A stretch of 64,000 bases of DNA, taken from the NCBI GenBank assembly GCA_949361645.1, contig OX442421.1, positions 3,701,320 to 3,765,319 of the forward strand, in the 5' to 3' direction. A program made the position numbers and the translations under genes. This stretch comes from Spongilla lacustris. Lineage: Eukaryota; Porifera; Demospongiae; Spongillida; Spongillidae. The stretch's first letter is position 1. Each line of letters starts with the position of its first letter. Shown here piece by piece: positions 12,354 through 23,645 of the stretch. Under the pieces are notes generated by a model. That model made no database searches. It was not told the origin of the DNA and was given only the letters and a program-made list of their open reading frames with translations.

Positions 12354-12537
12354 TATTCCAATAAAGACAACGGACTAATGCGGTTAATATTAATCGCGTG
12401 ATGTAATAATGCACATTATTAAATATCAGTTTTCGAGAGGAGTGTTTGCATGGTCGGCTTTGAGTAGACCTAGAGTAATCCCTCGATAAACAGACTGCCT
12501 GACTTGCTCGTTGACTAGAGAACATAGATATTTTACA
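12347..12537 (+). repeat. Candidate 3' LTR of the BEL/Pao element
   Basis: It starts TGTGTGATATTCC directly after a purine-rich tract and ends TTTTACA, giving the TG...CA ends expected of an LTR. AATAAAG occurs near its 5' end. No matching 5' LTR exists in the window, so both borders are inferred from position and terminal dinucleotides only. The next base begins the second satellite family. Confidence 0.55.
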
Positions 12538-13844
12538 AGAATGTATGGGAGGGAATGTACTTTTCAATAGCGTGCTGAAGCTTAACCGATGTTGACATGC
12601 ACAAATCCATTTGAATTTCTGATAAAGTATGCATCTCAGCTATCTTTCAAACATACGTTGGCTTGTTCTGCTTCACATCCTTGATTTACACATTGAATAA
12701 TTTGATGCTCAGACAGTCATCTTTTTCAATAGAGAATGTATGGAAGGGAATGTACTCTTCAATTGCGAGCTGAAGCTAAACCAATGTTGGCATGCACAAA
12801 TCGATATAAAGTATGCGTCTCGGCTCTCTTTCAACCATACAGTGGCTTGTTCAGCTTCACATCCTTGATTTACACATTGACGCTCAGATAGTATTATTTT
12901 TATGTTGAGAATGTATGAGAGGGAATGTACTTTTCATTTGCGTGCTGAAGCTAAACCGATGCTGGCATGAACGAATCGATTCGTGATTCTGAAAATGAAT
13001 GCGTCTGTGCTGACTTTCAACCATACAGTGGCTGGTTCTGCTTCATATCCATGATTTACGCCTTGATGGTCAAATAGTCATCTTTTTTGATAGAGAATGA
13101 TGTACTTTTCAATTGCGTGCTGAAGCTAAACGGATGCTGGCATCTACGAATCTTTTAGTAATTCTGATAATGAATGCATCTGTGCTATCTTTCAACCATA
13201 CAGTGGCTTGTTTTGTTTTACATCCTTTGTTTACACCTTGATGGTCAGATAGTCATCTTTTTCAATAGAGAATATATGGGAGGGAATGTACTTTTCAACT
13301 GCGTGCTGAAGCTTAACCGATGTTGACATGCACAAATCGATTTGAATTTCTGATAAAGTATGCATCTCGGCTATCTTTCAACCATACATTGGCTTGTTCT
13401 GCTTCACATCCTTGATTTACACATTGATGCTCAGATAGTCATCTTTTTCAATAGAGAATGTATGGAAGGGAATGTACTCTTCAATTGCGTGCTGAAGCTA
13501 AACCGATGTTGGCATGCACAAATCGATTTGATATTCTGATAAAGTATGCATCTCGGCTATCTTTCAACCATACAGTGGCTTGTTGTGCTTCACATCCTTG
13601 ATTTACACATTGAAGCTCAGATAGTATTATATTTCCATTGAGAATGTATGGGAGGGAATGTATTTTTCATCTTCGTGCTGAAGCTAAACCGATGCTGGCA
13701 TGAACGAATCGATTTGAATTTCTGATAAAGTATGCATCTCGGTTATCTTTCAACCATACAGTGGCTTGTTCTGCTTCACATCCTTGATTTACACGTTGAT
13801 GCTCAGATAGTATTATTTTTCCATTAAGAATGTGTGGGAGGGAA
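12538..13844 (+). repeat. Satellite 2 array (about 183 bp unit)
   Basis: Seven tandem units start with AGAATGTATGGGAGGGAATG at 12538, 12733, 12908, 13094, 13269, 13455 and 13641; a final partial unit starts at 13827. Steps are 175-195 bases. Units share GTGCTGAAGCTAAACCGATG and TTTCAACCATACAGTGGCTT. The sequence is unrelated to satellite 1. The array begins immediately after the BEL LTR and ends by switching abruptly into satellite 1 at about 13845. I saw no other copy in the window. Confidence 0.9.
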
Positions 13845-14246
13845 ACACTGAGATATTCACAATACATGTACTATCATTATAATCATAATAACGACTTTTA
13901 ATAATTTAACCATTACTAGTTAGTAAATCGAGATCCATATGGATAGTATGTCTGAGTGTATTAGATTAAATTTACCATTGAATGGTTTATGATAAACCAT
14001 GTTATACCATAAGTGTTATTTCTACACTGAGATATTCACAATAGATTTAGTATCATTACAATCATAATAACGACTTTTAATGATTAAGACATTACTAGTT
14101 AGTAGATCTAGATCCATATGGATAGTGTGTCTGAGTGTATTGGATTTAATCTACCATTGAATGTTTTATGATGAACCATGTTAAACCATAAGTGTTTTTA
14201 CTACACTGAGATATTCACAATGGATGTAGATCATTAAAATCATAAT
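13845..14246 (+). repeat. Satellite 1, forward, about 2.3 units
   Basis: Subfamily B units (GTCTGAGTGTATTAGAT and ATGGTTTATGATAAACCAT) lie between satellite 2 and a Penelope-like relic. The last unit breaks off at ATTAAAATCATAAT, where the retroelement starts. Confidence 0.88.
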
Positions 14247-15500
14247 GGGGATCCGTATAGGCCAGTGGCAGTGCACCTGAATGTGTTGGTTGTGATGATG
14301 TCTGGGCATGTCCTGCAGTTATTTTGATTACATTGCTGTGGTAGAAGTGGTATGTGGTAGCTTCCGATCTCAGGTGTGATGTTGTTTCTGATGGCATCTG
14401 TATTCAGCGGTGATTTTGTGATGATCTTCTTGATGCTGGCTTTGTTTTTATATGCGATGACTAGTTTTTTGCGAGCCATAGGAAATGTGTTGGCGTCCCT
14501 TTCAAGTTGGTCTCAGTTGCATTTAAGGGCTTGCATAGGCTGGCTCCTTCTACCATCGAAGTGAACTACAAATGGGTACGGTGCAGCAAATGGCGTTGTT
14601 GGTTGGTTTCGTAGTTGGTTTGTGACTGATGTAATGATCTTGTTGATGATGTTGAAGGGGTAGCCTCTGTCGATAAAATGGTTGATGAGTTGCTAAAATG
14701 ATGAGTTGCTGTTTAAGGTATATGAAGTGTTTAGGGTATGAACACTGCCACTGGTATCTCAGGAGTTCAGATTTGATGATGGCTGTTTTCGTATTGAGTG
14801 GGTGTGTTGATGGCTGGTGTAGTGGATATACTGAAATGAGTTTGTTGGCTTGAAGTGTGTTTTGGTGTAAAGTCTGCATGTAGCTTCGAATTGGTCTCCT
14901 TTGTAAATGGTAATATCGAGATAATCTATGGATGTTTCTGAGATTGTATAATCATACTTGATTGTTGGGTGGAAATCATTAAGGATGGAAAAGAATGTTT
15001 GGAAGTCGGCCATCGCGTGTGTCCAGACAATGAAAATGTCATCAATGTAACGCTTGTAGATGAATGGCTTTTTGTCTTCCGTGTTCAAAAAGCATTCCTC
15101 TAAGGTTGCCATGAACAGGTTTGCAAGAGTTGGGGGAATAGGTGTGCCCATCGCTACACCTGTGCGCTGCTGATAGGGTGTTGCATTAGATGTGAAGATG
15201 TTGTGTTTCAAAATGAAGTTCAGTAGTTGCCAGGTGACAAATTTTGGAAGGTCGATAACTTTGTTATGTTTGAGGATTGCTTCAATTCCTTCATCTTGCA
15301 GGATGGTGATATACACGTCGATAGAAACTAGAAAAACATGGTCAGATGGTGGGATAGGTGTGGATTTTAGAAGGGTGACTAGGCTTTGAGAGTTCTTAAG
15401 GAATGATGGAATGAGTGTAACATTTGATTTCATGGTCTAAATATGAGGATGTTGACGTAATGGCTCCGTTGACACCTGAAACGACAGGTCTCATTGAAGT
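14247..15500 (-). pseudogene. Penelope-like retroelement relic (reverse transcriptase, GIY-YIG end missing)
   Basis: The minus-strand protein carries a Penelope-type reverse transcriptase. An RPVVSGVNG block lies near 15490-15465, and after a frameshift at about 15420 come VSIDV, the QxxGVAMGTPIPP motif, ANLFMATLEE and the catalytic box YIDDIF. Shape, order and spacing fit Penelope-like elements rather than LINE or LTR types. The distal part is frameshifted near 14760, continues with a FIDRGYP block and an AYKNKAS segment, and reaches a C-x2-CP pair before stopping at the satellite junction at 14247. The GIY-YIG endonuclease normally follows that point and is absent. Confidence 0.82.
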
Positions 15501-15896
15501 AGTTGTCATTATGATTTTAACGATACTACATGTATTGTGAATATCTCAGTGTAGAAATAACATTTACAGTTTAACATGGTTTCTCATAAGCAATGAATAT
15601 GCCACATTAAATCTAAAACTCTTAAACATACTATCCATATATTATATATAGAACTAGATTTACTAACAAGTAATGGTTTAATCACTAAAAGTCGTTATTA
15701 TGATTTTAATAATGCTACAGGTATTGTAAATATGTCAATGTGGAAATAACACTTATGGTTTATCATGGTTTATCATAAGCGGTGAATATGCCACATTAAA
15801 TCTAAAACTCTTAAACATACTTTCCATATAGAACTAGATTTACTAACAAGTAACGGTTTCCTTATTAAAAGTCGTTATTATGATTTTAATGATACT
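15501..15896 (-). repeat. Satellite 1, inverted, about 2.3 units
   Basis: Reverse-oriented units of a variant subfamily with CATAAGCAATGAATATGCCAC in place of the A or B core. They separate the Penelope relic from the unique segment at 15897. Confidence 0.85.
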
Positions 15897-17385
15897 GTTT
15901 CACAGCGGACATTTACGGATATCTAGATGTCCAATTGCACACATTTACGTAAAAATGATTTTGGTAGCTCATTAATGGGCTAACATTTTCAAGGCCTGTT
16001 TCCGCTACAACCCAGTTTCACTACGCCTCTCTATTGATAATTCCAAGCATAGTTTTAGCCTAAGCACAAACCCAAATCAACTGCTCACATGTTTACAGCA
16101 TTTCACCCTTACTGCGCAACGTTTCTATTAATCACGTGCCCCTTAATTCGTTACGAGTGCATCGTTTGGTGGGCTATTTGTGAGGCTCTCGAACTTCCAG
16201 GTGAGTTGTGACGATAAAATACAGAATCTAGGGGCATTGTAAAACAATCTAAGCTGGGTCATGTCTCGAGACGCGATATCTAGGGCATATAAAATCGCGG
16301 CTGAAATCTATGAATAATTATCAACATCTTGGTTTTGATGCGATGGAGTTCCATAACAGTTAGCTTACAATACATTGCAGGGTGTGCGGTGGGAGGTTGG
16401 TGGTTGCTAATAAGTCAAAAGGAAGCATATACAACTTCATAATTTACAAAAAGGAGCTTAAATTAGCTTTTGGTATTGATGATCATATCGAGATCCACCC
16501 ATAATCGTTCTGCAAACCATGTAAGCTAAAGGGAGGGTGTTATATGCTTTGAGGCAGAAAAAACTAATACCATTTAAAAAGTTTGGTCGTGCCCTGCAAG
16601 TGGAAAGCCCATACCGTAGACAAGTGTGAAGTGAGTGAGGAACAAAATATAACTGAATGATCACATTTAGGTTTGCCAGCATTGTGAGGTGCTGGTGAAA
16701 GATGGTACGAAGAAAAAAATGTGAAAAACATATTGTCAAATGTCAAGTGAATCACTACAGTCATTATTTACACATATTGGGTACATTGCACCAGTTTCGA
16801 TTTCAACCAGTGTCCAGCCAGCTGCTACACAATCAGTTTCTGCCATCAACTATATGAAGTGTCCATTCTGCCTTTGTATTCTGCACAGCCCAGTAGAGCT
16901 ACAGTGCCAAAGTCTTGTCTGTGCAGAATTACAAACAACACGTTCCTAACTGCTGCCAGCATGAATGCAGCTCCTTGACAATGTTTGCACGTTACTTTTT
17001 GAAGCATACAAATCGCGTCTCAGAAAATAAGTACCATAAAACGAAAGCTTGATCTATGTACAATACCTCTGTAAAAGTCGTTTCTCAACTGGAAATTCGC
17101 ACGTTGGGGACTAACTAGTTTTGAAAACCTACCTCCGCGTAAGTAGGCCGCTTTTGAACAACACTTCTCCAGAGTGTAACATTTCTTGATGCCCAAATAC
17201 ACCTTGTTCAGTACAGCACAGTTTCATCTTCAACAATACCTCGTCTAAAAGGTCACCACGTGTTCCATTCAGTAACTGTACAGCGAATTCCAACAGGTAC
17301 AAAACATTAGGTGAGATAATTGCCATTTCAAAATTTCGGGGCGTAGGTCTGAAGGTCCACCAATTCAATGGATTAATACCCATGA
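15897..17385. other. Unique 1.5-kb segment embedded in satellite
   Basis: A non-repetitive block flanked on both sides by inverted satellite 1. Its middle (about 16360-17000) holds the decayed RAG1-like N-terminal relic described separately. The left 460 bases and right 385 bases show no recognisable gene, and every frame there is broken. The block may be a single degenerate mobile element, but I could not identify terminal repeats. Confidence 0.5.
16360..17000 (+). pseudogene. Decayed protein resembling the N-terminal zinc-finger/RING region of RAG1-like proteins
   Basis: Across several frames and stops the plus strand shows, in order: CRVCGGRL (16376 on), KELKLAFGID, IHP with an in-frame stop, FCKPCK, a W-x2-H-x4-C motif (about 16600-16625), a Lys-rich turn, and SLQSLFTHIGYIAP leading to INYMKCPFCLCILHSPVEL (about 16850-16900) with later Cys residues (QCQSLVC). 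The last part looks like the first half of a RING finger. This order of a C2 finger, an IHP..FC..C finger and a RING recalls the RAG1 N-terminal region and related invertebrate mobile-element proteins (N-RAG-TP type). The match is from memory of motif order, not a search. Confidence 0.5.
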
Positions 17386-19070
17386 TATCTCAGTGTGGAA
17401 ATAACACTTATGGTTTAACATGGTTTATCATATATAATTCAATGGTAGATTAAATCTAATACACTTGAACATACTATCCACATAGATCTAGATTTACTAA
17501 TCAGTAATGGTTTAATTATTAAAAGTCGTTATTATGATTTTAATGATGCTACATCTATTTTGAATATCTCAGTTTAGGAACAACACTTATGGTTTCACAT
17601 GGTTTATCATAAACCATTGAATGGTAGATTAAATCTTAATCTCTCAAACATACTATCTATATAGATCTACATTTACTAACGAGTAATGGTTTGATTATTA
17701 ATTATTATGATTTCACATGCATTGTTGGTGTAGAAATAACACTTATATTTTATCATGGTTTATCATAAGCCATGAATATGCTACATTAAATCTATAACTC
17801 TTAAACATACTACCTGTACAGATCTAGATTTACTAACAAGTAATGGTTTAATCACTAAAAGTCGTTATTATGATTTTAATAGTACATGTATTGTAAATAC
17901 GTCAGTGTGGAAATAACACGTATGGTTTATCATGGTTTATCATAAGCATTGAATATGCCACATTCCATCTAAAACTCTTAAACACACTATCCATATAGAA
18001 CTAGATTTAATAACAAGTAATGGTTTAATTATTTAAAGTCGTTATTATGATTTTAATGATACTACATGTATTGTGAATATCTCAGTGTGGAAATAACACT
18101 TATGGTTTACCATGGTTTGTATAATACCATTCAATGGTAGATTACCATTCAATGGTAGATTAAATCTCATACACTCAGACAATGATACTACATGTATTGT
18201 GAATATCTCAGTGTGGAAATAACACTTATGGTTTACCATGGTTTGTATAATACCATTCAATGGTAGATTAAATCTCATACACTCAGACATACTATCTATA
18301 TAGATCTATATTTACTGATTAGTAATGGTTTAATTAAAGTCGTTATTACCATTTTAATGATAATACATCTATGGTTTGATTATTAAGTCTTTTTTATGAT
18401 AAAACATGCATTGTGAATATCTCAAAGAAATAACACTTATATTTATCATAAGCCATGCATACGCTAGTTACATCTAAAAATCTTAAACACACTATCCATA
18501 TAGAACAAAATTTACTAACTAGTAATGGTTTAATTATTAATGGTCGTTATTATGATTTTGTATTGTGAATATCTCATTGTAGAAGTAACACTTATGGTTT
18601 AACATGGTTTATCATATACCATGATGATGTCTGATTAAATCTAAAACCTTTAAACATACTATCGATATAGATCTAGATTTACTAACTAGTAATGGTACAA
18701 TCACTAAAAGTTGTTATTATGATTTTAATGATAATACTTTCATTGTGAATATCTCAGTGTAGAAACAACACTATGGTTTAACATAGTTTATCATACAGCA
18801 TGATGATGTCAAATTAAATCTAATACATTCAAACATACTATAGATCTAGATTTACTAACTAGTAATGGTTTAATCATTAACAGTCGTTATTATGTAATTA
18901 ATGATAATACATGCATTGTCAGTGTAGAAATAACACATATGGTTTAGCATGATATATCATACACCATGATGACATCAGATTGATTCTAATAGCTTTAAAC
19001 ATACTATCCATATAGATCTAGACTTACCAACTCGTAATGGTTTAATTTTTAAAAGTCGTTATTATGATTT
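17386..19070 (-). repeat. Satellite 1 array, inverted, mixed subfamilies
   Basis: About nine reverse units, of B type (near 17430 and 17607), the GAATATGCCAC variant (near 17760 and 17940), B again near 18120, and A-like cores (near 18600, 18790 and 18950). A perfect local duplication of about 125 bases lies at 18053-18290. The array ends at a head-to-head inversion at about 19070. Confidence 0.9.
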
Positions 19071-20015
19071 TAAATCACAATAACGACTTTTAATAATTAA
19101 ACCATTACTAGTTAGTAAATCTAGATCTATATGGATAATGTTTTTAAAGCTTTTATATTTAATCAGACATCATCATGGGTTATGTTAAATCATAAGTGTT
19201 ATTTCTATACTGAGATATTTACACAATGCATGTATTATCATTAAATTCATAACAACGACTTTGAATAATTAAACCATTACTAGTTAGTAAATCTAGATCT
19301 ATATGGATAGTGTGTTTAAAACTTTTAGATTGAATCTGACGTCATCATGGTGTATGATAAACCATGTTAAACCATAAGTGTTATTTCTACACTAAGATAT
19401 TCACAAAACATGTATTATCATTAATATCATCAAAACGACTTTTAATAATTCAACCATTACAAGTTAGTAAATCTAGACCTATATGGATTGAATGTTTAAG
19501 AGTTTTAGATTTTGTCTACCATTCAATGCTTTATGATAAACTATGTTAAACCATAAGTACTATTTCTGCACTGAGATATTCACAATACGTATGGTATCAT
19601 TAAAATCATAATAACGACTTTATTTAATTATACCATTACTAGTTAGTGAATGTAGATCTATATGGATAGTATGTTTAAGAGTTTTAGATTTAATCTACCA
19701 TTCGATGGTTTATGATTTACCATGTTAAACCTTAAGTATTATTTCTTCACAATACATGTAGTATCATTATCTGACGTCATCATGGTGTATGATAAACCAT
19801 GTTAAACCATAAGTTTTATTTCTACAATGACAATACATGTAGCATCATTAAAATCATAATAACGACTTTTAATAATTACTAGTTAGTAAATCTAGTCCTA
19901 TGAGCATAGTATGTTTAAAACATTTAGATTTAATCTAACATGGTTATGGTTTATAATAAACCACGATAAACCATAAGTGTTATTTCTTCGTTGAGATATC
20001 ATATTTGCATTACAT
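19071..20015 (+). repeat. Satellite 1 array, forward
   Basis: Begins at the inversion point with AAATCACAATAACGAC, the reverse complement of the sequence just left of it, and runs about five units. The units have A-type cores near 19330, B-like cores near 19515 and 19700, and an A-type core near 19775. It is interrupted by an RLE relic at about 20016. Confidence 0.9.
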
Positions 20016-20330
20016 ACAAATGACCCTAAATGTTCAGATCTAGGGTGGGTTTGTGCCCCTATGGTAGTGGAAACCTATGGGGCTTGGGGAAAGGAAGCCA
20101 CTACCATCATCTCCTCAGTAGCCTCCAGACTTGCCACCTCCACATGCTGGCCAAAATCCATCGTACTCAACGAGATCTATGGTACGCTGAATCTCAACCT
20201 GGTCTGTGCCAATGCCACAGCTGTCCTTTCTAGGATAGCTCCTCCGCCATAGACCTAACTTTCACATATAATGTGTTTATTGTCTTGTGTAATCATATTA
20301 ATAATTATTATTTTTAATAAATATAGTCCA
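20016..20330 (+). pseudogene. RLE-type non-LTR retrotransposon relic (family B), C-terminal end
   Basis: The plus strand encodes NDPKCSDLGWVCAPMVVETY, then GAWGKEA, SRLATS and YGTLNLNLVCANATAVLSR, followed by a stop near 20252. This is the extreme C-terminal module of family B, which elsewhere in the window lies downstream of a CCHC-RHN-PAD endonuclease. Only the last 70 or so codons plus an AT-rich 3' tail remain. The flanking satellite is broken at the TACAT / CCATTA position of the unit. Confidence 0.75.
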
Positions 20331-22170
20331 TTAATATCCTAATATAAACTTTTAATGATTAAACCATTACTAGTGAATAAATCTAGTGCTATGAGGGTAG
20401 TATGTTTAAAACTTAAGATTTAATCTAACATTTACATGGTTTGTGATAAACCATTCAAATCATAATAACGACTTTTAATAGTTTAACTATTACTAGTTAG
20501 CAAATCTAGTTCAATGAGGATAGTATGTTTAAGGATTTTAGATTTAATCTAGCATGTTCAAGGTTTACGATAAACAATACGGGTTATTTCTACATTGAGA
20601 TATTGACAAAACATGTAGTATGATTAAATTCATAATAACGACTTTAAATTAGGAATTTGTAAATCTAGTCCTATGAGGATAGTATGTTAGATTTAATCTA
20701 ACATGTTAATGGTTTATATTAAACCATGATAAACCATAAGTGTTATTTCTACGTTCAAATATGATATTCACATTACATGTAGTACCATTAAAATCATAAT
20801 AACTACTTCTAACAATTGAACCATTACCAGTGAGTAAATCTAGTGCTGTGAGGGGAGTATGTTTAAAACTTTAGATTCAATCTAACATGTTCATGGTTTA
20901 CGATAAACCATGATAAGCCATAAGTGTTATTTCTACAATGAGATATTCCCAATATATCTAGTATCATTAAAATAAGGACTTTTAATAATTTAACCATTAC
21001 TAGTTAGTAAATCTAGTCCAATGAGGATAGTAATACTTGTTAGATTTAATCTAGCATGATCAAGGTTTACGATAAACTATGAAACAATAAGGGTATTTCT
21101 ACATTGAGATACTGACAATACATGTAGTATGATTAAAATCATAATAACGACTTTAAATTAGTAGTTAGTAAATCTAGTCCTATGAGCATAGTATGTTTCA
21201 ACCATTTAGATTTAATCTAACATGTTCATGGTTTATAATAAACCATGATAAACCATAGGTTTTATTTCTACGTTCAGATATGCTATTCACATTACATGTA
21301 GTACCATTAAAATTATAATAACTACTTTTAATAATTAAACCATTACCAGTGAGAAAATCTAGTGCTGCGAGGGTAGTATGTTTAAAACTTTAGATTTAAT
21401 CTAACATGTTCATGGTTTACGATAAACCATGATAAACAATAAGTGTCATTTCTACAATGAGATATTCCCAATACATGTAGTATCATTAAAATCATAATAA
21501 GGACTTTCAATAATTTACTTAGTTAGTAAATCTAGTCCTATCAGGATAATATGTTTAAAACATTCAGATTTAATCTAACATGGTCATGGTTTATAATAAA
21601 CCACGATAAACCATTAGTGTTATTTCTACGTTGATATCATATTCACATTACATATAGACCATTAAATCTTAATGTCGACTTTCAATAATTAAACCATTAC
21701 AAGTGAATAAATCTAGTGCTATGAGGGTAGTATGTTTAAAACTTTAGATTTAATCTAACATGTTATGGTTTATGATAAACCATGATAAACCATAAGTGGT
21801 TACTACAATGAGATATTCACAATTCATGTAAAATCATAATAAGGACTTTTAATAATTAAACCATTACTAGTTAGTAAATCTAGTCCTATGAGGATAGTAT
21901 GTTTAAGGGCTTTAGATTTAATCTAGCATATTCATGGTTTATGATAAATCAGAATAAACCATAAGTGTTATGTCTACATTGAGATATTAACAATACATGT
22001 AGTATCATTCAAATCATAATAATGACTTAAACTATTACTAGTTAGTAAATCTAGTTTAATGAGGATAGTACATTTTAAAAACATTTAATCTAACATGTTC
22101 ATCATTTATGTTCAATCATGATAAACCATAAGTGTTAATTCTAGATTGAGATATTCACAATACATGTAGT
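20331..22170 (+). repeat. Satellite 1 array, forward, subfamily C
   Basis: About ten units of a third subfamily, marked by AGTCCTATGAGGATAGTATG and TTTAATCTAACATGTTCATGG, with the dyad now next to CATGATAAACC. Several units are shortened by 20-60 bases. Two alternating variants (CTATGAGG and GTGCTATGAGGG) can be followed. Confidence 0.9.
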
Positions 22171-22512
22171 ATCTATAATTATTATTACTACAAAGACACT
22201 ACATTATACAAAGATAAATAAATGTACCCTACTATTGCTAATAGTCAGGGACAAAGCATCTGGAGAGGATGGCTGTGGCGTTGGCTCGAACTAAGTTGAG
22301 GTTCAGCCTGCCATATAAGGCAGCTAGGACCTCAGCCTTAGCCCTGTTGGAGCTAGTTGCAAGGCGAGAGGCCAGAAGTGAAAATGACTCCATTGCTTCT
22401 GTCCCCCAAGCACCATATGCCTCAACCACCATGGGGACACAAACCCACTCTAACTCCTTGCATTTGGTATCATTTTTCTCGTGTTTTCTTTCCTCAGTAG
22501 CTCTGGCAGCCT
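22171..22512 (-). pseudogene. RLE-type non-LTR retrotransposon relic (family B), C-terminal end
   Basis: The minus strand reads from about 22510: a KHEKNDTKCKELEWVCVP run, then MVVEAYGAWGTEA, LASRLATSS, AEVLAALYGRLNLNLVRA and a stop at 22238. It is the same module as at 20016 but in the opposite orientation, so the two are independent insertions. TATC occurs at both borders (TAGTATC on the left, CCTATCATT on the right) and is a candidate short target-site duplication. The 3' end is AT-rich with TTATTATTA. Confidence 0.78.
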
Positions 22513-23345
22513 ATCATTAAAATCATAATAACGACTTTTAATAATTAAACCATTACTAGTTAGTCAATCTAAATCTATACGGACAGTATTGTTTAAAGGT
22601 TTTACACTTAATCCTACGTCATCATGGTGTATGATAAACCATGTTAAACCATAAGCGTTGTTTCTACACTGAGATATTCACAATGCATGTATCATCATTA
22701 AAATCATAATAACGACTTTTAATAATTAAACCATTACTAGTTAGTAAATCTAGATCTATATGGATAGTATGTTTAAAGCTTTTAGATTTAACCTTACGTC
22801 ATCATGGTGTATGATAAACCATGTTATGGTATTTCTACACTGAGATATATGTATTATCATCAAAATCATAATAATGACTTTTAATAACCATTACTAGTTA
22901 CTAAATCTATTCCTATGTGGATAGTATGCTTAAGTGCTTTAGATTTAATCCAGCATGTTCATGGTAAACCATAAGTACATTGACAATACATGTAGTATCA
23001 TTTAATTCATAATAACGACTTTTTAATAATTAAACCATTACTGGTTGGTAAATCTAGTCCTATGAGGATAGTATGTTTAAGCGCTTTAGATTTAATCTAG
23101 CATGTTCATGGTTTATGATAAACCAGGATAAACCATAAGTGTTATTTCTACATTGAGATATTCACAATACATCTAGTATCATTCAAATCACAATAGCGAC
23201 TTTTAATAATTTAGTTAGCCAATCTAGTTCAATGAGGGTAGTATGTTTAAGGGTTTTAGATTTAATCTAGCATGTTCAAGGTTTACGATAAACTATGATA
23301 AACAATAAGGATTATTTCTACATTGAGATATCGACAACACATGTA
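22513..23345 (+). repeat. Satellite 1 array, forward
   Basis: Starts TATCATTAAAATCATAATAAC right after the relic. Two A-type units (near 22620 and 22800) are followed by C-type units. The array ends at about 23345, where the orientation reverses after ACACATGTAGT. Confidence 0.88.
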
Positions 23346-23645
23346 GTTATGGTTTATCATGGTTTATCGTAAACCATGAACATGTTAGATTATATCTAAA
23401 CTTTTAAACATAATCCCCCCACAGCACTAGATTTACTCACTGGTAATGGTTTAATTATTAAAAGCAGTTATTATGATTTTAATGGTAGTACATGTAATGT
23501 GAATATCATATCTGAACGTAGAAATAACACTTATGGTTTATAAACCATGAACATGTTAGATTAAATCTAAATGGTTTAAACATACTATCCTCATAAAACT
23601 AGATTTACTAACTACTAATTTAAAGTCGTTATGATGATTTCAATC
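23346..23645 (-). repeat. Satellite 1, inverted, about 1.7 units
   Basis: A short inverted block of subfamily C (TATGGTTTATCATGG, then CATGAACATGTTAGATT). It is sandwiched between forward blocks, with breakpoints near 23345 and 23645. Confidence 0.82.

Larger units (their letters stand above)
8858..12537 (+). mobile_element. BEL/Pao LTR retrotransposon, 5'-truncated and mutated, with 3' LTR
   Basis: The element retains the reverse transcriptase, RNase H, integrase and C-terminal domain of a BEL/Pao pol. Gag, protease and the 5' LTR are absent; the left end abuts an RLE relic. Coding segments are 8858-9853, 9905-10440 and about 10440-12353. After the integrase frame a purine run (12337-12346) precedes a 3' LTR of about 190 bp beginning TGTG (12347-12349) and ending TTTTACA at 12537. 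Breaks are two in-frame stops (9851-9853 and 10606-10608) and one frameshift with loss of sequence near 10437, so it cannot be autonomous. Confidence 0.88.

Noticed and set aside
16458..16764. Minus-strand open frames over the RAG1-like relic
   Set aside because: They have no domain, and the plus strand carries the ordered zinc-finger motifs in the same bases.
18045..18290. Minus-strand frame with two copies of SECMRFNLPLNG
   Set aside because: It lies wholly inside satellite 1 and reflects the local 125-base duplication.
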